64,000 bases of DNA from Hippophae tibetana (GCA_037013495.1 CM072806.1:28150001-28214000), one strand, 5' to 3'; positions 31,291 to 44,032 are shown, counted from the first letter of the stretch. Notes: generated from the letters alone by a model not told the origin. A program made the numbers and translations.

Positions 31291-34165
31291 TCATGCCCAA
31301 ATTGCAAGAGTAGACATCATTCCAGCCCCAAGGAAAAGCATCAAGTAAGAAACTACTTGGAGCCTAAAGTTACTGCTCATCCTTTTACTCAGAAAATCAG
31401 CAGCAATTAGGTCAACTAATGCCATGTACACCAGAATTCCAGCAGATAGAGAATCCAATATACCTTCAGCAACCAGAGCTCCCGGACTGTAAGGGTTGTA
31501 GAATGAACTAACACAAGTCCCAATGCCAATCCCCAGTGGAGTAGTAATGGCAAAAAAGCAAGCCATTACTGTAGATGAAAAATTGTTGAATTGAGCCTGA
31601 GAGATGCACCCTCCGAGTGCAAATCCTTCGAAGAACTGATGGAAGGATAGTGCAGCAATCAACGGTCTTATGGTACATGGACTTTGTGAAACTCCAAGTG
31701 ATAGCCCAATTATCACAGAATGTGATACAATTCCAAGTTCCAGAATCTGTGCATAAGCAGGAATTCTCAAATTAACATTCAGTAAATAGAAATCCAGGCT
31801 AACAGTCCTTGCTACTTAAACACTGAAGTTGATCATAACATGAATCACTCGCTGATAGGACTAAAGCGCTCATTGATCACAACTATAGGATTGCTAGCAT
31901 CTTTCTCTCTCCTCAAATCAATAACTAAAGAGTATGAGAGGCAATCCAACATCAAAATTATGGAAACTGTATTTAGACCAACAAGAGCTAATTGATATTG
32001 GCATACAAACAAACAAACAGGAAGTACTGAAAAGATCAAAGAGAAAATCAAAATCAAAAGTATCTTAATTGCCAACACTTTACTTGAAGCTTTAAATTTC
32101 TATAATGAAAAAGTGTTCAAACAAGTTTTGTAAACAACATTTCGAAGCAAGTTATGAAACAACTCAATAGCATATATGCAGTTTCTATTCGTCAATTGGA
32201 TCCTTTTCCAACCAAGAGCTTCTGAGCAGCAAAGTCCAAGATATGAGTTTCTTTAAATTGAGGATAAAGGGTATTAAGTATATGCTATCTATTCGAACTC
32301 CATTGCTTCTTGAAAAAGGGTCATTGAAGTCTATTTGACAATTTTAGGCTAAATTTTCAAGAGGTAAAATTAGTATTTCTGAACTTATTTTTTTTAGCGA
32401 AAACGACAACAAATATTTAAATAATTATTATTTGTTTGTACCTAGATGGTTTTCGATACTTGGTTTGATGAATAATTTCAGTTTCTCTATTATTATTTTT
32501 TTTACTCCTTTTATGCCTTCAATGGCATTTTATCATGAATTTTCTTTCATTTATAATTCTAATATAGATTTCTTTTTTTCACATTGAATCTTGAAAATAG
32601 TTATAATTTATTTTTCAATTAGAAACTAGACAGTACAAAATGTTGCACCATTTATTGATGCTGCCAAGACCTTAATAAGAAAAATCATGCGATTCACAAT
32701 TGTTTGTTATATATTTCAATTAGGGTAAATGTTCGATTACATTGACTAATATTTGGTTAAAGTATTTAATTGAAAGATATTTCAATAATAAAAATAATGA
32801 ATTAAAATAAAAAATATTTAAAATAGTAAATTAAAAAATTTCCCATAACATTAGTAATTAAATGAACGTTTTTCCTTTCAATTATGTTTCTAATTGGTTT
32901 TTTAATTTGATTTTATTTTCTCTTCAAATTTGAGCAATAATACACAATGAATCCAATTGGAAGAATGAGTAATGCAAATGATAACATTGTCAATTATGTA
33001 AATAAAAAATGAATACTTTGTAATTACATTATTTTATGTAAATTTTTTATCAATAATACAATAAAATATTAAGTAATTTTTACTAAAAATGAATCATTAG
33101 TAATTTTAAATAATATGTACTTAAAAAGTTAATATTAAAATTTTTGCTAAGAGTATTTGTTGTAAAGAAGATGAAATACCTAGTAAAAAATAATATTTAA
33201 ATTACTGCATCATTTTTGGTGAAAAGAATATTTTTAAAATACCAATTTTATCCCTTGAAAAGTTGACCTAAAATTGTCAAATAGACTTTAGTGAGTTTTA
33301 TAAAAAAATAACGGAATTGTACTGTTTCACCTAATAAAAACGGATCTAAAGTACACTCGTGAACTCCTACTATCCTTTATCCTTAAAAGTATAAAAATTT
33401 ACGCGTGAATTTTGTTACCCAAAGCAATAATTAGCAAAGAAACAACACGAACAAGACAAAGCGCAAAAAAAATACCTGTGAAACTACGACATGTCGTACA
33501 ACCGCATCTTCTTCCCCATCTCCAAACCCATGAGAGTGTCCATGCCCTTGAGCACCAACTTGCTCACTCACTTGACCAGCACATGCACCTCGTTCATGAG
33601 GATGGTTGTGTCTATGGTGCGCCGCATGCGCACGCATTCCTACAATGTGCATTCCTCCACTTTCCTCTTCGCCAAACACTTTCTCACCTTTCCCCTCCTT
33701 TCCTTGAACAGGAACAATAACCGACTCCAAATTCGTATCTTCCGACCCAACCCGAACTCTTTCCTCACTAGTCCTATTCAATCCTTGTTTCCTCTCGTAG
33801 TACTGAGTGCCCAAAAAGTCAACCAGAAGAGTTGCAAGCGCTGCCATCATTGCAAAGAAGCCTGAGAATGGGAATTTGGTCCACGGGTTTTCCGGTAAAC
33901 ACGAGCTGGATAGAGCATGCGATCCACTTGGTAACATGTGAACGAACCCGGTTGCTAGAATTACGCCGGCGGCGAAAGCTTTGAGAGCAAAGAAGAGACT
34001 GCCATCGGTCTGAAGGAACCGTCTTTGTCTTCCAACAAGTGGGATTGCGACTCCGATTGCTCCGGCTACAAGGATTGAAGCTATGGCGACGAATTTGAGA
34101 ATGAATGCTGCTGATTCGTCTCGGCAAGCTTCTAAATCAGCGCTTTCACAACTTGTGCTGTTCAT
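31291..34165 (-). CDS. ZIP4: ZIP-family zinc/iron transporter (ZIP4/ZIP9/IRT3 group), two exons
   Basis: Exon 1 is 34165-33476 (230 codons); exon 2 is 31746-31291 including TGA (151 codons). The predicted protein is 381 residues. The 1729-bp intron has GT (33475) and AG (31747) ends, joining HVVVSQ to [10 protein letters not shown]. Eight membrane spans are visible: three in exon 1 (about residues 21-44, 57-79, 99-119) and five in exon 2. Between spans 3 and 4 lies a long loop rich in His ([19 protein letters not shown]), a likely metal-sensing or binding loop. Family motifs [10 protein letters not shown] (span 4) and [11 protein letters not shown] (span 5) carry the conserved His and Glu of the transport path. 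The protein would import Zn2+ (possibly Fe2+/Mn2+) across the plasma membrane. An in-frame TTG at 34249 exists, but the first in-frame ATG is 34165 and a stop precedes the TTG, so I chose the ATG. No break is seen. Confidence 0.93.
32261..33383. mobile_element. MITE-like element in the transporter intron
   Basis: Inverted arms face each other. AAGTCTATTTGACAATTTTA at 32327-32346 matches the complement of 33289-33270, and the pairing continues about 50 bp inward with some mismatches. Weaker outer arms run to AGGATAAAGG (32261) and CCTTTATCCT (33383). No coding text lies between. The exact ends and target duplication are uncertain. Confidence 0.65.
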
Positions 34166-34249
34166 TGAGTCTGAGATTGTCTGCAAAATGGAGTCTTTGT
34201 GCAGGAAAAGAGAATGCCCAAGTTCAGATAAATCGTTGAAGATGAACAA

Positions 34250-34580
34250 TCAACATATATTTTGTCAATGCAAAATCTGAAAAATAATCGAATTATAATC
34301 AATTTGGATAAATACCCAAAATAGAAAAATCCCAAATTTGGTAGAAAACTTCGAGAAATACCTGATAAAAGACGAGTCTTGGCGGCCAAACCTTGAACAG
34401 AGAGCATAGCCGAAATATCCTGAAAATTGAAAACAAATAAACAGCCCACAATCAAGAAAATTCTACAAGATTTTGCAAGAATGGAACATCATAGAATGGC
34501 ACGAAAAGCAAACCTCGAGGAATGACATAGGAAGATTGATGGTTTTGAAGATGTTGTTTCAAAAGGGTTGTTGATAAGAG
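34250..34580 (-). other. Probable 5' UTR of the transporter with spliced leader exons
   Basis: On the minus strand I see donor-like and acceptor-like sites: GAG|GTTTGC near 34515, TTTTCAG|GAT near 34418, CAG|GTATTT near 34363 and TTTTTCAG|ATT near 34276. Small upstream ATGs occur. These suggest leader introns, but only transcript data can settle them. Confidence 0.4.
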
Positions 34581-34603
34581 AACAACAGGAATATGAATAT
34601 GAA

Positions 34604-34618
34604 TGCATATATATACAA
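34604..34618 (-). promoter_or_regulatory. TATA box of the transporter promoter
   Basis: The minus strand reads GTATATATATGC about 440 bp upstream of the chosen ATG, followed by a CT-rich leader. The transcription start would be about 34580. Confidence 0.55.
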
Positions 34619-34760
34619 AGAGAGCAAGAGAGACGATTAGTTAAAGACTTTAAGTGATGGCGTTTGCCGATGAATACAGAGCTTATGATCTTTTGTATAC
34701 GCAAACCATCTAAGTTTCCCACACGCTGAAAGAAATAGAAGACAAGAGAATTAAGAGAGA

Positions 34761-34770
34761 GTGTCGACAT
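34761..34770 (-). promoter_or_regulatory. Zinc-deficiency response element, proximal copy
   Basis: GTGTCGACAT fits the RTGTCGACAY consensus bound by bZIP19/bZIP23 of Arabidopsis (established knowledge). It lies about 145 bp upstream of the TATA box. Confidence 0.85.
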
Positions 34771-34853
34771 TTTTTCAAGAAACAGAGTGCGAGTGCGTAA
34801 CAGAGGAAGTTTGATGCTATAGTTGCGACTTTTTGCCACCGAATGAGCGCAAA

Positions 34854-34863
34854 ATGTCGACAC
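34854..34863 (-). promoter_or_regulatory. Zinc-deficiency response element, distal copy
   Basis: ATGTCGACAC is a second exact RTGTCGACAY match, 84 bp beyond the first inner copy. Paired copies are typical of zinc-deficiency-induced ZIP genes. Confidence 0.85.
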
Positions 34864-34929
34864 CTTCTTTTCCCATTTCCTTATAAAACTATTTTTTTTA
34901 TTCAAAAACTCCTATTAAGACGGGCGACT

Positions 34930-35779
34930 TCACAAACCTCATTTAAATACTGTAAAATAATTTATGGGTATAAGTCGTAGAAGTTAATTGTATATTTTAT
35001 TTTAATGTTTTATTTATGTGTAATTTTTATTAAAAAATATATTTAAATAAATTTTTATTTAAATATTATTATTGTTGATTTTCTTCTTAAAAAAACTTAT
35101 ACTATATTTTACTTTTTTATATTGTTAAAAACTGGTAATTTAATCGCGTTTTAATCATTTCGTATGAATTAATAAAATATTATTAAAATAATATAATTTA
35201 TTTTTAATTGATCATCTTTTTTTAGATAAGAAACTAAATGATATTATATTTAATTTAAGTGACTAAACAATATAAATTACTTAATCTATAATATCTACAT
35301 ATCACATTTTCTTATAATATTTAACAAAGTATGGATTCCACGTAAAAATTCAATATATCCAAATCCAACAAATACCATGTATATGCACAAAATCTTGATT
35401 GTTAAATTTTATATTTATAAAAAGTTTATAAATACACGAATTATTTTTAATAAGGAAAAAGTATACTCTGAAAGTTGATTTCTCAAAAAATTGAAATTGT
35501 TTTTTAAAGTTAAATTATTTTCGAATTTAGTTAAAAAAAAGTCCTAAATACTATAACAATTTGTTGATTTTAGAAACAAAAAGCAAAAAAATTAAAGTAG
35601 TAAATGAAAACAATAAATTAATTATAGTTGAACCTAACATGATAGATGAATATGCAATTTTAGCGATTATAACCCTTCATAGACATAACGAATTAAATGA
35701 TTCAAATAACAAATTATATTTACTAGTTTTTTATTTTTATTTAAAAAGTGAACTCCCACGATTATGGTGAGTCCAAACA
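34930..35779. other. AT-rich region upstream of the transporter, no gene
   Basis: Very AT-rich sequence with no readable protein domain, LTR terminus or RNA gene. It may include distal promoter or decayed repeat sequence. Confidence 0.55.
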
Positions 35780-37082
35780 AACTGACAAACCGACGAAAAT
35801 ATATAAATTAAGGTTCTCATTTAATTAATAACTTTCTTGGTATGATTTAAAATTAATTAATTAGTAAACCTAAATTAAATATGTTCTTTAATTGTAAATC
35901 AAGATTTGATCAATTATTAATTTATAATTAAATATATTTTTAACTATCAAATTTAATCTTATTTAATGAATAACTTTTTTGATTTAGCTTGAAATTGATA
36001 AATAAAATTAAGTTGAGCTCTTATTTATTATGCACAAATAAACACAAAATGATGTTTCTAATACTTGGTTCTAAAATATTTTCTTTAATTATAAATCAAG
36101 ATTTTGTCTATGATTGATTTATAATTAAAAAATTTAAGAACATGAACAATAAATAAATAAAACTCATATTTATTCAAATCATAAAATTGTTCTTCCAATT
36201 ATTAGAAACCAAACAACTAAAACTTCATATTACAAAATTAGCCAATTATAACTAAATTAACAAGCGTTAGTTCAACTATGAAAGTCATCAAATTACAGAA
36301 AAAGATAAAAGATACAATAACTAAAAATACCCTTTTTTGTTCAAAATGATTCTAGATCTCTAAACAAGTTGTTATTTGCTTCTCTAAATCCTTAGATCTT
36401 CTTCACAATAAGGAAGTTATCTTTTGTATTTGTATATGGTGGTGAAATGGCTTTAGAATTTAGATTTAAAAACTAATGTAACCTATGGCTATTGAAATTA
36501 TATTGTGAAAAACTATATCAAACTTAATGTTTAGGTTTGTATTTATAGGGAAAAGCATATGCAAAAGACTCAAAGTCAAAATTCAGTGTTATGCACCGTG
36601 ACATGATTTTTTCCCTGTTGTGGCACAAGGTTCATTTGGTTCACACAATTCCTTCCCAAGAGGTTCGCGCTATGGAACACATTATTCCATGCCACAACAC
36701 ACAAAACTCAATGTGCCCAGTCATTCCTACCGAATAGTGTGCATTATGGCTCACTATATTTTTCGTTGCAACACGCTTTACTTTTCTTGAAATATCCCTT
36801 GTATACCTTATAGAATGGTTGATTCTTAATGTAAGTCTTACTTGCCTTAATCTTTTAAGCTCTTAAGATGCAAAATAAGTACTCCAAGTATTGTTCTTTG
36901 TATGTTGATAATTTTTTTCTATTTTGAAGCAAAAAATACTTGAAATAGAACAAATATACCCATGATTATAAATATATAGATTGCTATAAATAATGATATA
37001 AATATTCTATATTTAAATCTATTTATTACAATTAAGTACAATAAAATCACAAAATATAACTGTTTTTCAAATACTTATCAAA
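35780..37082 (-). repeat. 3' LTR of the Athila-like element
   Basis: The minus strand begins TGATAAGTATTTGAAAAAC at 37082, similar to the terminus of the LTR family at 8316. It contains TATAAATA (near 36540, minus). Between about 36570 and 36790 short GTG/GGC/CAC words recur, as in related LTRs near 21650 and 45700. I could not fix the left end, and 35800-36000 is repetitive AT-rich sequence. Confidence 0.6.
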
Positions 37083-38489
37083 ACCCTCAATTAGCTTCTT
37101 GCTAGTTTCTAGCAAGAAAAGAAATCTAAAATCTTAAAAAAAAAATAAACTAAACTATACCGACCTAAATCATTTCCAGATTAACCCGGTTGCATTTAAC
37201 ATATGCAACAAGTCTTTAAACCCTTAGGTGGCCCTAGTAGACGAGCTTAAGTCTCGTGTAGGCTTTTAATGATGATACCTACAAACATCCTAAATTTCAA
37301 AAAATAAAAACTAAAAAGAATAAGTAAAATAAAAAAATGCTACAAATAACAAAATAAAAGCTAATGTAACAAAACTTCTCATGCTATAGTTTTTTTTAAT
37401 TCATAATCAAAATCTTAAGCACAAGTTAATTGAACATCCAAACATTCACAAGCTATTATTAAAATCAAAACACATCACAAATTCATGTCCCATTACATAA
37501 ACATATCAACTTTGACTTACCTAGTCCTAGTGTTAGGAATCCAAATTCTCTTTGACACTAATCCTTACAAGATATACTCTTAATTTCACATTGATCATAT
37601 AGATTCAAGCATTCAACAAGATATATATGAATATAAGTTATGTAAAGATTAAAGCAAAAAAAGTTGGCATATGATAAACAAGAAAGGCTCAAATGTGCAT
37701 AATATTGATCTCATAAAAGGAATCAATTGCTAGGATTCATGAATATATCATATTACTAATCTCATGCTTCAATCAAAATCATCAAACAAAAACAAAGGTT
37801 TTAAGTATGTGCCTTAAGATGAATGAAAATGCAATTGACTTCAAAGGGATTTTTTTTTTTTGTAATAACTATCTCATTTCTTTGAATAACTTTAGAGTCA
37901 TAGTATTTAGTTATACTATTTGTATTTTTATCTTTTTTATTTCTCTCTCTTTTTCCCCTATGAAGAATGGACCCATATACATATATACTTTGATGAACGG
38001 TTATTTTGACTCTTTTTATTATTCTTAGGGATCCTATATATATCTTTTAAAAGTCAAGCATGAATGAAATAAGCATACACTTTAAATTTTACTCAAATTA
38101 TTCAATCTAAGCAATGAAAATAAGTACATAATTCTTCATTAGATATTAAAAATCTTAACATTAAATGTAAAACCAATAGAGATCATCTAATAATTTGAAA
38201 TAATAAGAAAAGTATTTAAATGAGTAAAACAAATCATCACACAAAATAAAATGTTTTTTGCTCAAAATTATCTTACAAGGTAGCATCCCATATTTGATTC
38301 CTAAACACTAATTTTTGAGTTTAACTCAATCTCAATATCTAAGCACGAAACATAAATTATGAATAGAACTAATTCTTACAATAATGTTTAAGGCATAAAA
38401 AAAAACAACACATAAACTCAATTATTCAATTTAAATTAACTAAAAGCATGATAATTTTGAATCAAAAATTTCCTATTAGGTCTATTTAC

Positions 38490-38684
38490 ACCACCAAACT
38501 TAAACTAAACATTGTCCTTGGTGTTTTCAACTACACATATGTTTAGAAAAGCAGAGGGCCAAATAGAAAATTAACTAATAATAAAATGAAAGAAAATAAC
38601 TAAATTAAAATAAAAGAAATTAATATTACCTAAAATGGTAGGTTTCCTCCTACCAAGCGCTAGTTTAATGTCTTAGCTAAACAC
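38490..38684 (-). other. Conserved post-pol motif pair (second occurrence)
   Basis: Minus strand: GCTAAGACATTAAACTAGCG then CTTGGTAGGAGGAAACC at 38684-38641, and CCAAGGACAATGTTTAG with TTTAAGTTTGGTGGTG at 38525-38490. This is the same pair as at 225-13 and 60735-60992. Confidence 0.65.
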
Positions 38685-38689
38685 TACTG

Positions 38690-40135
38690 GAGGTTATAGC
38701 TCATGCACTTCAAAACATTCAATTCCCTTATTTGTGTAAACTCTTTCCAAGTAAGGTTTTACATGTTGTTCATTCGCTTTGAATGACATTTGAGCCTTAG
38801 AGTTCATTAATTCTATAACTCCATATAGAAATACTTGAACAACTAGAGATGGTCGACTCCATCTTGAATTTAGCTTTCCTAGAAATTAAAATGAGGATTA
38901 AATAAGAGAACTTTCACTCCAGGATAAAAGAGACTTATGAATTATTCCATTGTCACGGTAATGCTTAGTACGTTGTTGCAAATTTTTACATTTTCAATTG
39001 GCTTCATTCCTAATATCTTTTGGCTCATCAAGTTGAAGTAAATGTTTTTTTCCTTCTTGTTCAAGGTCCATATTTTACTACTTTATTGCCCAATATACCC
39101 TATGCTTAAACTTAATTGGAAAATGGCATGTCTCTCCAAAAATCAACCGATAAGGACTCATACCAATGGATGCCTAGTAAGCAATGTAGTATGCCCATAA
39201 TGCACCATTTAACTTGGCTGCCTAATCCTTTCTTGAAGGTTGCACTATCCATTCCAAGATATCCTTGTTTATATATTACTTACATCTACTTGATCGAAGG
39301 ATTGTGGATGGTATAGAGTAGCCATCTTGTGTGTGATATTTTATTTTTTTAGTAAGCCATCAAAGAGCTTATTGCAAAAGTGGCTCCTTTCATTAATAAT
39401 TATTACCCTTGGTGTCATAAATCTGCTAAATATTACATCCTTCAAAAAATTTATGACACATTTAGCATCATTGGATTTAGTGGGTATAGCTTTATCCCAC
39501 GTGGGCACATAATTCACTACAATCAATATATATATTCATACCCAAAAGTAAAGAAAAAAAGACTTATAAATACAATCTCACAAACATCAAAAAGTTCAAC
39601 AACTATATTATATGTCAAAATAATTTCATCATGTTTTTCTACTTTATAAGTTCTTTAGCATCTATTACAATACATGCAAAAATTACAAGCATCTTTAAAC
39701 AATATTGGCCAGTAAAAACTAGATTATAATACCTTCAGGGTCATTTTCTTACCTCCAAAATGACCCTCACAATGAAGCTCATGGAAAAAGGCCAAAATGC
39801 TTTCATGCTCCTCCTCAAGCACACATATCCTAATGATTTGATCATGGCAAAATAATGCATGCAATCCTGGAAAAATCTTTTCTTTTCTTGAAAGTAATGT
39901 TAGGCCTCAAAATACCACTACCAAGATAATTTACTATGTCAACATACCATAGATTTGGGCTTATTGTAAATAATTGTTCATTAGGAAAAGTTTCAACAAT
40001 TTCCATTTCCTTATCACTCTCAATAGTGTTAAAATCATAAATTAACCTTAACAAATAATTAGCTACTATATTTTTAGTTCCTTTATTATCTCTGATCCCT
40101 AAGTTAAATTCTTACAAAAGTAAACCCACCTAATT
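38690..40135 (-). pseudogene. Athila-like RNase H tail and integrase, broken
   Basis: Readable text from 40135 downward: LLQEFNLGIRDNKGTKNIVA (degraded start), DEL/PNEQLFTISPNLWYVDIVNY, SGILRPN, then FYWPILFKDACNFCMYCNRC, VVELFDV, a core text with SNDAKCVINFLKDVIFSRFM (39526-39341), DGL, HIGMSPYRLIFGETCHFPIK and ELMNSKAQMSFKANEQHVKP. The order and sequence match Athila-type integrase, C-terminal part included. Stops, frameshifts and missing catalytic acids make it inactive. Confidence 0.8.
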
Positions 40136-40920
40136 AGTTTTGTAGGACCGAGATGGAGACATAATACTTGGATCAACAATCACATGGTAACTTGTACCAA
40201 AATTTGGAAACCAAACAAGATCATGATGAAAAGGGAGCTGATGCTTGTGATTGAAAAGAAGTTTGATAAGGCATAGATCAAGAGGCTTGATTGGCCAATA
40301 AAGAAGGATAAGAAAAAGAAGTCATAGGAGTAGGCAACATTTCAAGTGTATTAGTGATAGGTGGCATGACTGGTAGGCTAGTACCATTAGTAGTAGCAAT
40401 TATAGCATGAAACTGTTGTTGTAGAGGTCGTGGTGGTTTATTAAGGCTAAGAACTGACCAAGATTGTTGTATCTAGCTATGTTGTTATTGTTGTTCTAAT
40501 TTGGTTGAAATTTCTATCATACCTAAACCTACAATTAAAGGCCATATGCCCTAATTTTCCACACACTTGACACTAAGGTCTATTTTTTATTCAACCTCTT
40601 CCATAGCCACCTTCTCTACCACTTGATTGAAATTTATTACTTCCATTATAGTTTTGTGAGTTTTCAGCTATTTGTTGATAATGCTTTCCATTTTGTTGAC
40701 TTGATCTCCAACATTGAGTTGTTGTAGTTGTGATATTGTATCATCACTGGTTGAACAAATTTTAGTTACTGGCTCATTTCTTACTGTAACATTTACACTA
40801 GGTAGAGGTGAGATGATTGTTGATCTCCTCACATTGAGCCTACTTTCATGACTAAGCAGCAATGCTTTTGCATCATCAATTATTGTTTTCTCAATTAGCA
40901 TCTTTTCTGTAAGTTTCAGT
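40136..40920 (-). pseudogene. Copia gag/protease fragment
   Basis: Minus-strand text DDAKALLLSHESRLNVRR (40840-40790) with a proline/serine-rich tail and the line WFPNFGTSYHVIVDPSIMSP near 40210-40150 resemble the gag tail and protease start of copia elements, where the usual motif is WYPDSGASHHVT. The catalytic Asp has become Asn. It abuts Athila-like sequence at about 40135 and CACTA sequence at about 40920. The joins are abrupt and I saw no duplication. Confidence 0.6.
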
Positions 40921-43030
40921 GATTACACAACTTACTACTTCCAATTCATCATAAAGTCTCTGCAACATCTTTCTATAAAGAGTTTAACTCACCAATTGAT
41001 ATCGATTTCTTGCATATTGTATTGAAGAATGAACAAAGACGAATTATTGATAATCAGACATGTTTTGGAAGAATTGATCTAATAGAAATTGGTAATAACT
41101 ATTGCATTAAGATATGTCAGTCATGTGATTTCAATTCATAAAGTTTCTTATTGGTGATAGACACAAAATTTCTTAAGTTGGATGAGTAACCATCAGGAAC
41201 TTTCATACCCTCCAAACATTTAAAAAACACATCCTTCTCTTTTGTTGACATTATATATGATGTTAGTGGCAAGTATGATCGATTCTTATCATTTTTCACC
41301 CTTGGTGCCAATTCAAGTCATATGCCTAGTTTCTTTAAATCCAATCTTGCTTTAATTTCATCCTTTTTTTCAGGTATATTAAGTAAAGTATCAATCAAGC
41401 TCTCACATAAATATTTCTCAATGTGCATGACATCTAAGATGTGACGAATTATATATAGGTCTTTCCGATAAGGTAATTCCCAAAATATTGTTTTTTTTTA
41501 TTCCAACAACCATGGTATACTGATTCAAACTCTTTTTCATTTTCACCCATTTCATTAGTTGACTTCTTTCATTTCCCTACCTTAGTGAGTTTTTTTTCAT
41601 CTTTCCATATTGTTTGAATGTCATACCATTTAATTACCTTAATATCTCAACACCTCGCAAAGGTCAGAGTGCATGATCATGATCTTCTTCACCATCGAAC
41701 GGTTTCTTTTGGTATCTAAAATTGAGTCCAGATGGCAAAAATCTTCTAGGTCTTCTATAAGACATATTTCGTACGTGAACAAGATAAGTTACAGAAGTTC
41801 CATCACTACATATAGGGCATCCCTTGTAACCTTTTGTTGCATGTCCTGATAAGTTTCCATAGGTAGGAAAATAATTAATTGTTCATCATTCCACAACGTT
41901 TTTAAACCATCTATCAGAGGCTGCAAATATACATCAATATCAACACCGGGTTGTTTCGGTCTTGAGATCAATAATGTTAACATCATGAATTTTCTTTTCA
42001 TACACAACCAGGGAGGAAGGTTGAATGTTACCATAATTACTGGCCAATAGCTATATCTACTACTAAGGGAACTATGTGGATTAATTCCATCAACAGCAAT
42101 GGCAAGACAAAGATTGCGCAGATTAGATGAAAATTAAGGATATAAATTATCTACTACTTTCCAATTTGGAGAATCACAAGGATGACGTAGCACCCCATCA
42201 TCAGATCGATTATCTGAATGCCAAGTCAACATATTTGATGTCTCTTACGTTTGAAAAACCTTTGAAAACGAGGAATCGGAAGAAAGTATCAAAGAATCTT
42301 TGCAGGCACGCCTTTCTTATGTGTTGTCTCATTTGTACCATGCTTCCATCTTAATTATTTACACATAGTAAAATCATATAATGTCTCATATTCTTTTCTA
42401 TAAAGAATGCAATCATTTGGACAAGCATGAATTTTATGATATTCCATGACAAATCGACTAAGAGATTTTTTCACTTCATATATTGAAGATGGAAATTCAA
42501 TACCCTCAGGAAACATATCGACTAGTAGATTTAGTAATTCTGTGAATCCCTTATTAGAAAAACCATGTTTTCCTGCACATTGTACAAATCAACCAATCCT
42601 GACATTTTAGTGTATTTTGTGCATTTTGGATACAACGGTTTTTTGGCATCTTCTAGAAGTTTTTTAAAGGATTTGGGATCATCCTCACATAGTCCATCTT
42701 CAACACCATGAAACATATTTTCTATCTGTACATTATGATAAGATGTATGTAATCCACTCACATTCTTATTTATCTCTTCCCCATGAGTATTATTAATATT
42801 TTCTCCATGATAATACCAACATTTATAGCTCAAAAGAATACCACTACGGATAAGGTGATACTTAACCTCGTCAAATTCATGAAATCACTCATTTTTACAT
42901 TTAACACATGGACATCGAATCATACTAGTTCCAATATAGCTATTTCTACAAGCAAATTCTATGAAACTTTCAACTCCAGAAATGTAGTCCTACTCAATTC
43001 TACACTTTGACATCCAAGATTTGTCAATTT
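40920..43030 (-). pseudogene. CACTA transposase (TNP2-like), broken
   Basis: Minus strand, from about 43030: a transposase-associated domain (KSWMSKCRIE, YISGVESFIEFACRN, MIRCPCVKCKNE, HLIRSGILLSYKCWYYHGEN), then DDPKSFKKLLEDAKKPLYPK with CTKYTKMSGLVDLYNV (42700-42560), a TNP2 core (FPEGIEFPSS, FVMEYHKIHACPNDCILFYK near 42480-42400), LTWHSDNRSDDGVLRHPCDS near 42200, PGVDIDVYLQPLIDGLKTLW (41960) and KVPDGYSSNLRNFVSITNKK (41210-41150). Stops and frameshifts prevent translation. Introns cannot be assigned confidently. Confidence 0.85.
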
Positions 43031-44032
43031 TCTATTAATGACATGAAATAAGTATATTAATTAATTATGTATCCAATGAATATATTTGAAGTTTTTTATA
43101 TATAAATTAAGAGATGCTATAATTAAGAGATATATTTTTTATACAAATAATATATACATTGTTTTAATAATCTTAAAACAAAATAGATATTAAATAAATA
43201 AATAGTTCAAAATTATAAAACTAATTATAAATCATAGTTTTTTATTAAATGAATCCTTTAATTATGTTATTTTTAACCTAAACATTTCAACCCCGACCAT
43301 GACTAAAAAATTATACAATTAAATCTTAAAAATTCAAAATAATAAGTATTACTTTAAAATTTTAAAATTAAATATATCTTTTTTTAAACTAAAACACAAT
43401 TATTTTAAATTATAAAAATAAAATACTTCAATCGCTATACTAGTACCCACTATTCCTTTAAAGCTGCAATATAGTAATAGAAAAGCTCATAATAATATTG
43501 TAATTTTTACAGAACAATTGAACGGTCACTCGTTTGAATGTATATATTATTTCCATAGAAAATAAGTCAAACATATAATAACAAGCATAATACAAAACAT
43601 ACATAAATCAAAAATTTATACAAAAAATAAAGAAAACTGAATAATAAGTACAAAAATTAATAGAAATACTTATAAGAGTAAATGAAGTGACTAAATGAAG
43701 GAAATGAAGAAGACATGTGTGTTTTGTAAGTTAAAATAGGTGAGAAAATACGTATAAATTTTTTGAGTATTTCGCTAAAAAAATAGGGGATCTAAAAGAT
43801 AATGAGAAGAGGAATATAACCCATAAAATGGCATTGGAAATGGTGGTCAGAGGTGGTCAGAAATTGAGAAAGAGTGGGTGAACTCGGTTTTGGGAGAAGG
43901 GGGAAGAGAAATGAATTTTTTTTAGATTTTGTGGTGAAGAAGACAGCAAAACGGTAATATTATATGGATAGCGTCAGTTCTACACCAAACCGACTTTACA
44001 TAGCGACTTAAATACCCCTTTTTGTAGTAGTG
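40920..44032 (-). mobile_element. CACTA (En/Spm-like) DNA transposon, 5' end and transposase
   Basis: The right terminus reads, on the minus strand, CACTACTACAAAAAGGGG ending at 44032, a CACTA-type inverted-repeat end. The transposase gene (43030-40920) has TNP2-type domains. The left end is cut at about 40920 by copia sequence, so the second terminus is absent. The element inserted into a gypsy RT that continues at 44033. Confidence 0.8.

Larger units (their letters stand above)
35780..40135 (-). mobile_element. Athila-like gypsy element, 3' half
   Basis: On the minus strand: RNase H tail and integrase (40135-38690), post-pol motifs (38684-38490), a 1.4-kb non-coding region, a polypurine-like tract (37110-37083) and an LTR (37082 down to about 35780). 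The 5' half is missing; copia sequence abuts at about 40135. The left LTR boundary is approximate. Confidence 0.7.

Noticed and set aside
33412..33865. Plus-strand ORFs with His- and Ser-rich translations
   Set aside because: They are antisense to exon 1 of the zinc transporter; the His-rich look reflects the His-rich loop codons read backwards.
34249..34249. TTG at 34249 as the transporter start
   Set aside because: It is not an ATG, has a stop directly before it, and the first in-frame ATG at 34165 gives a protein of normal family length. A spliced N-terminal extension cannot be excluded without transcripts.
34489..34905. 138-codon ORF upstream of the transporter
   Set aside because: It overlaps the promoter, with TATA and zinc-response sites, and has no recognisable domain.
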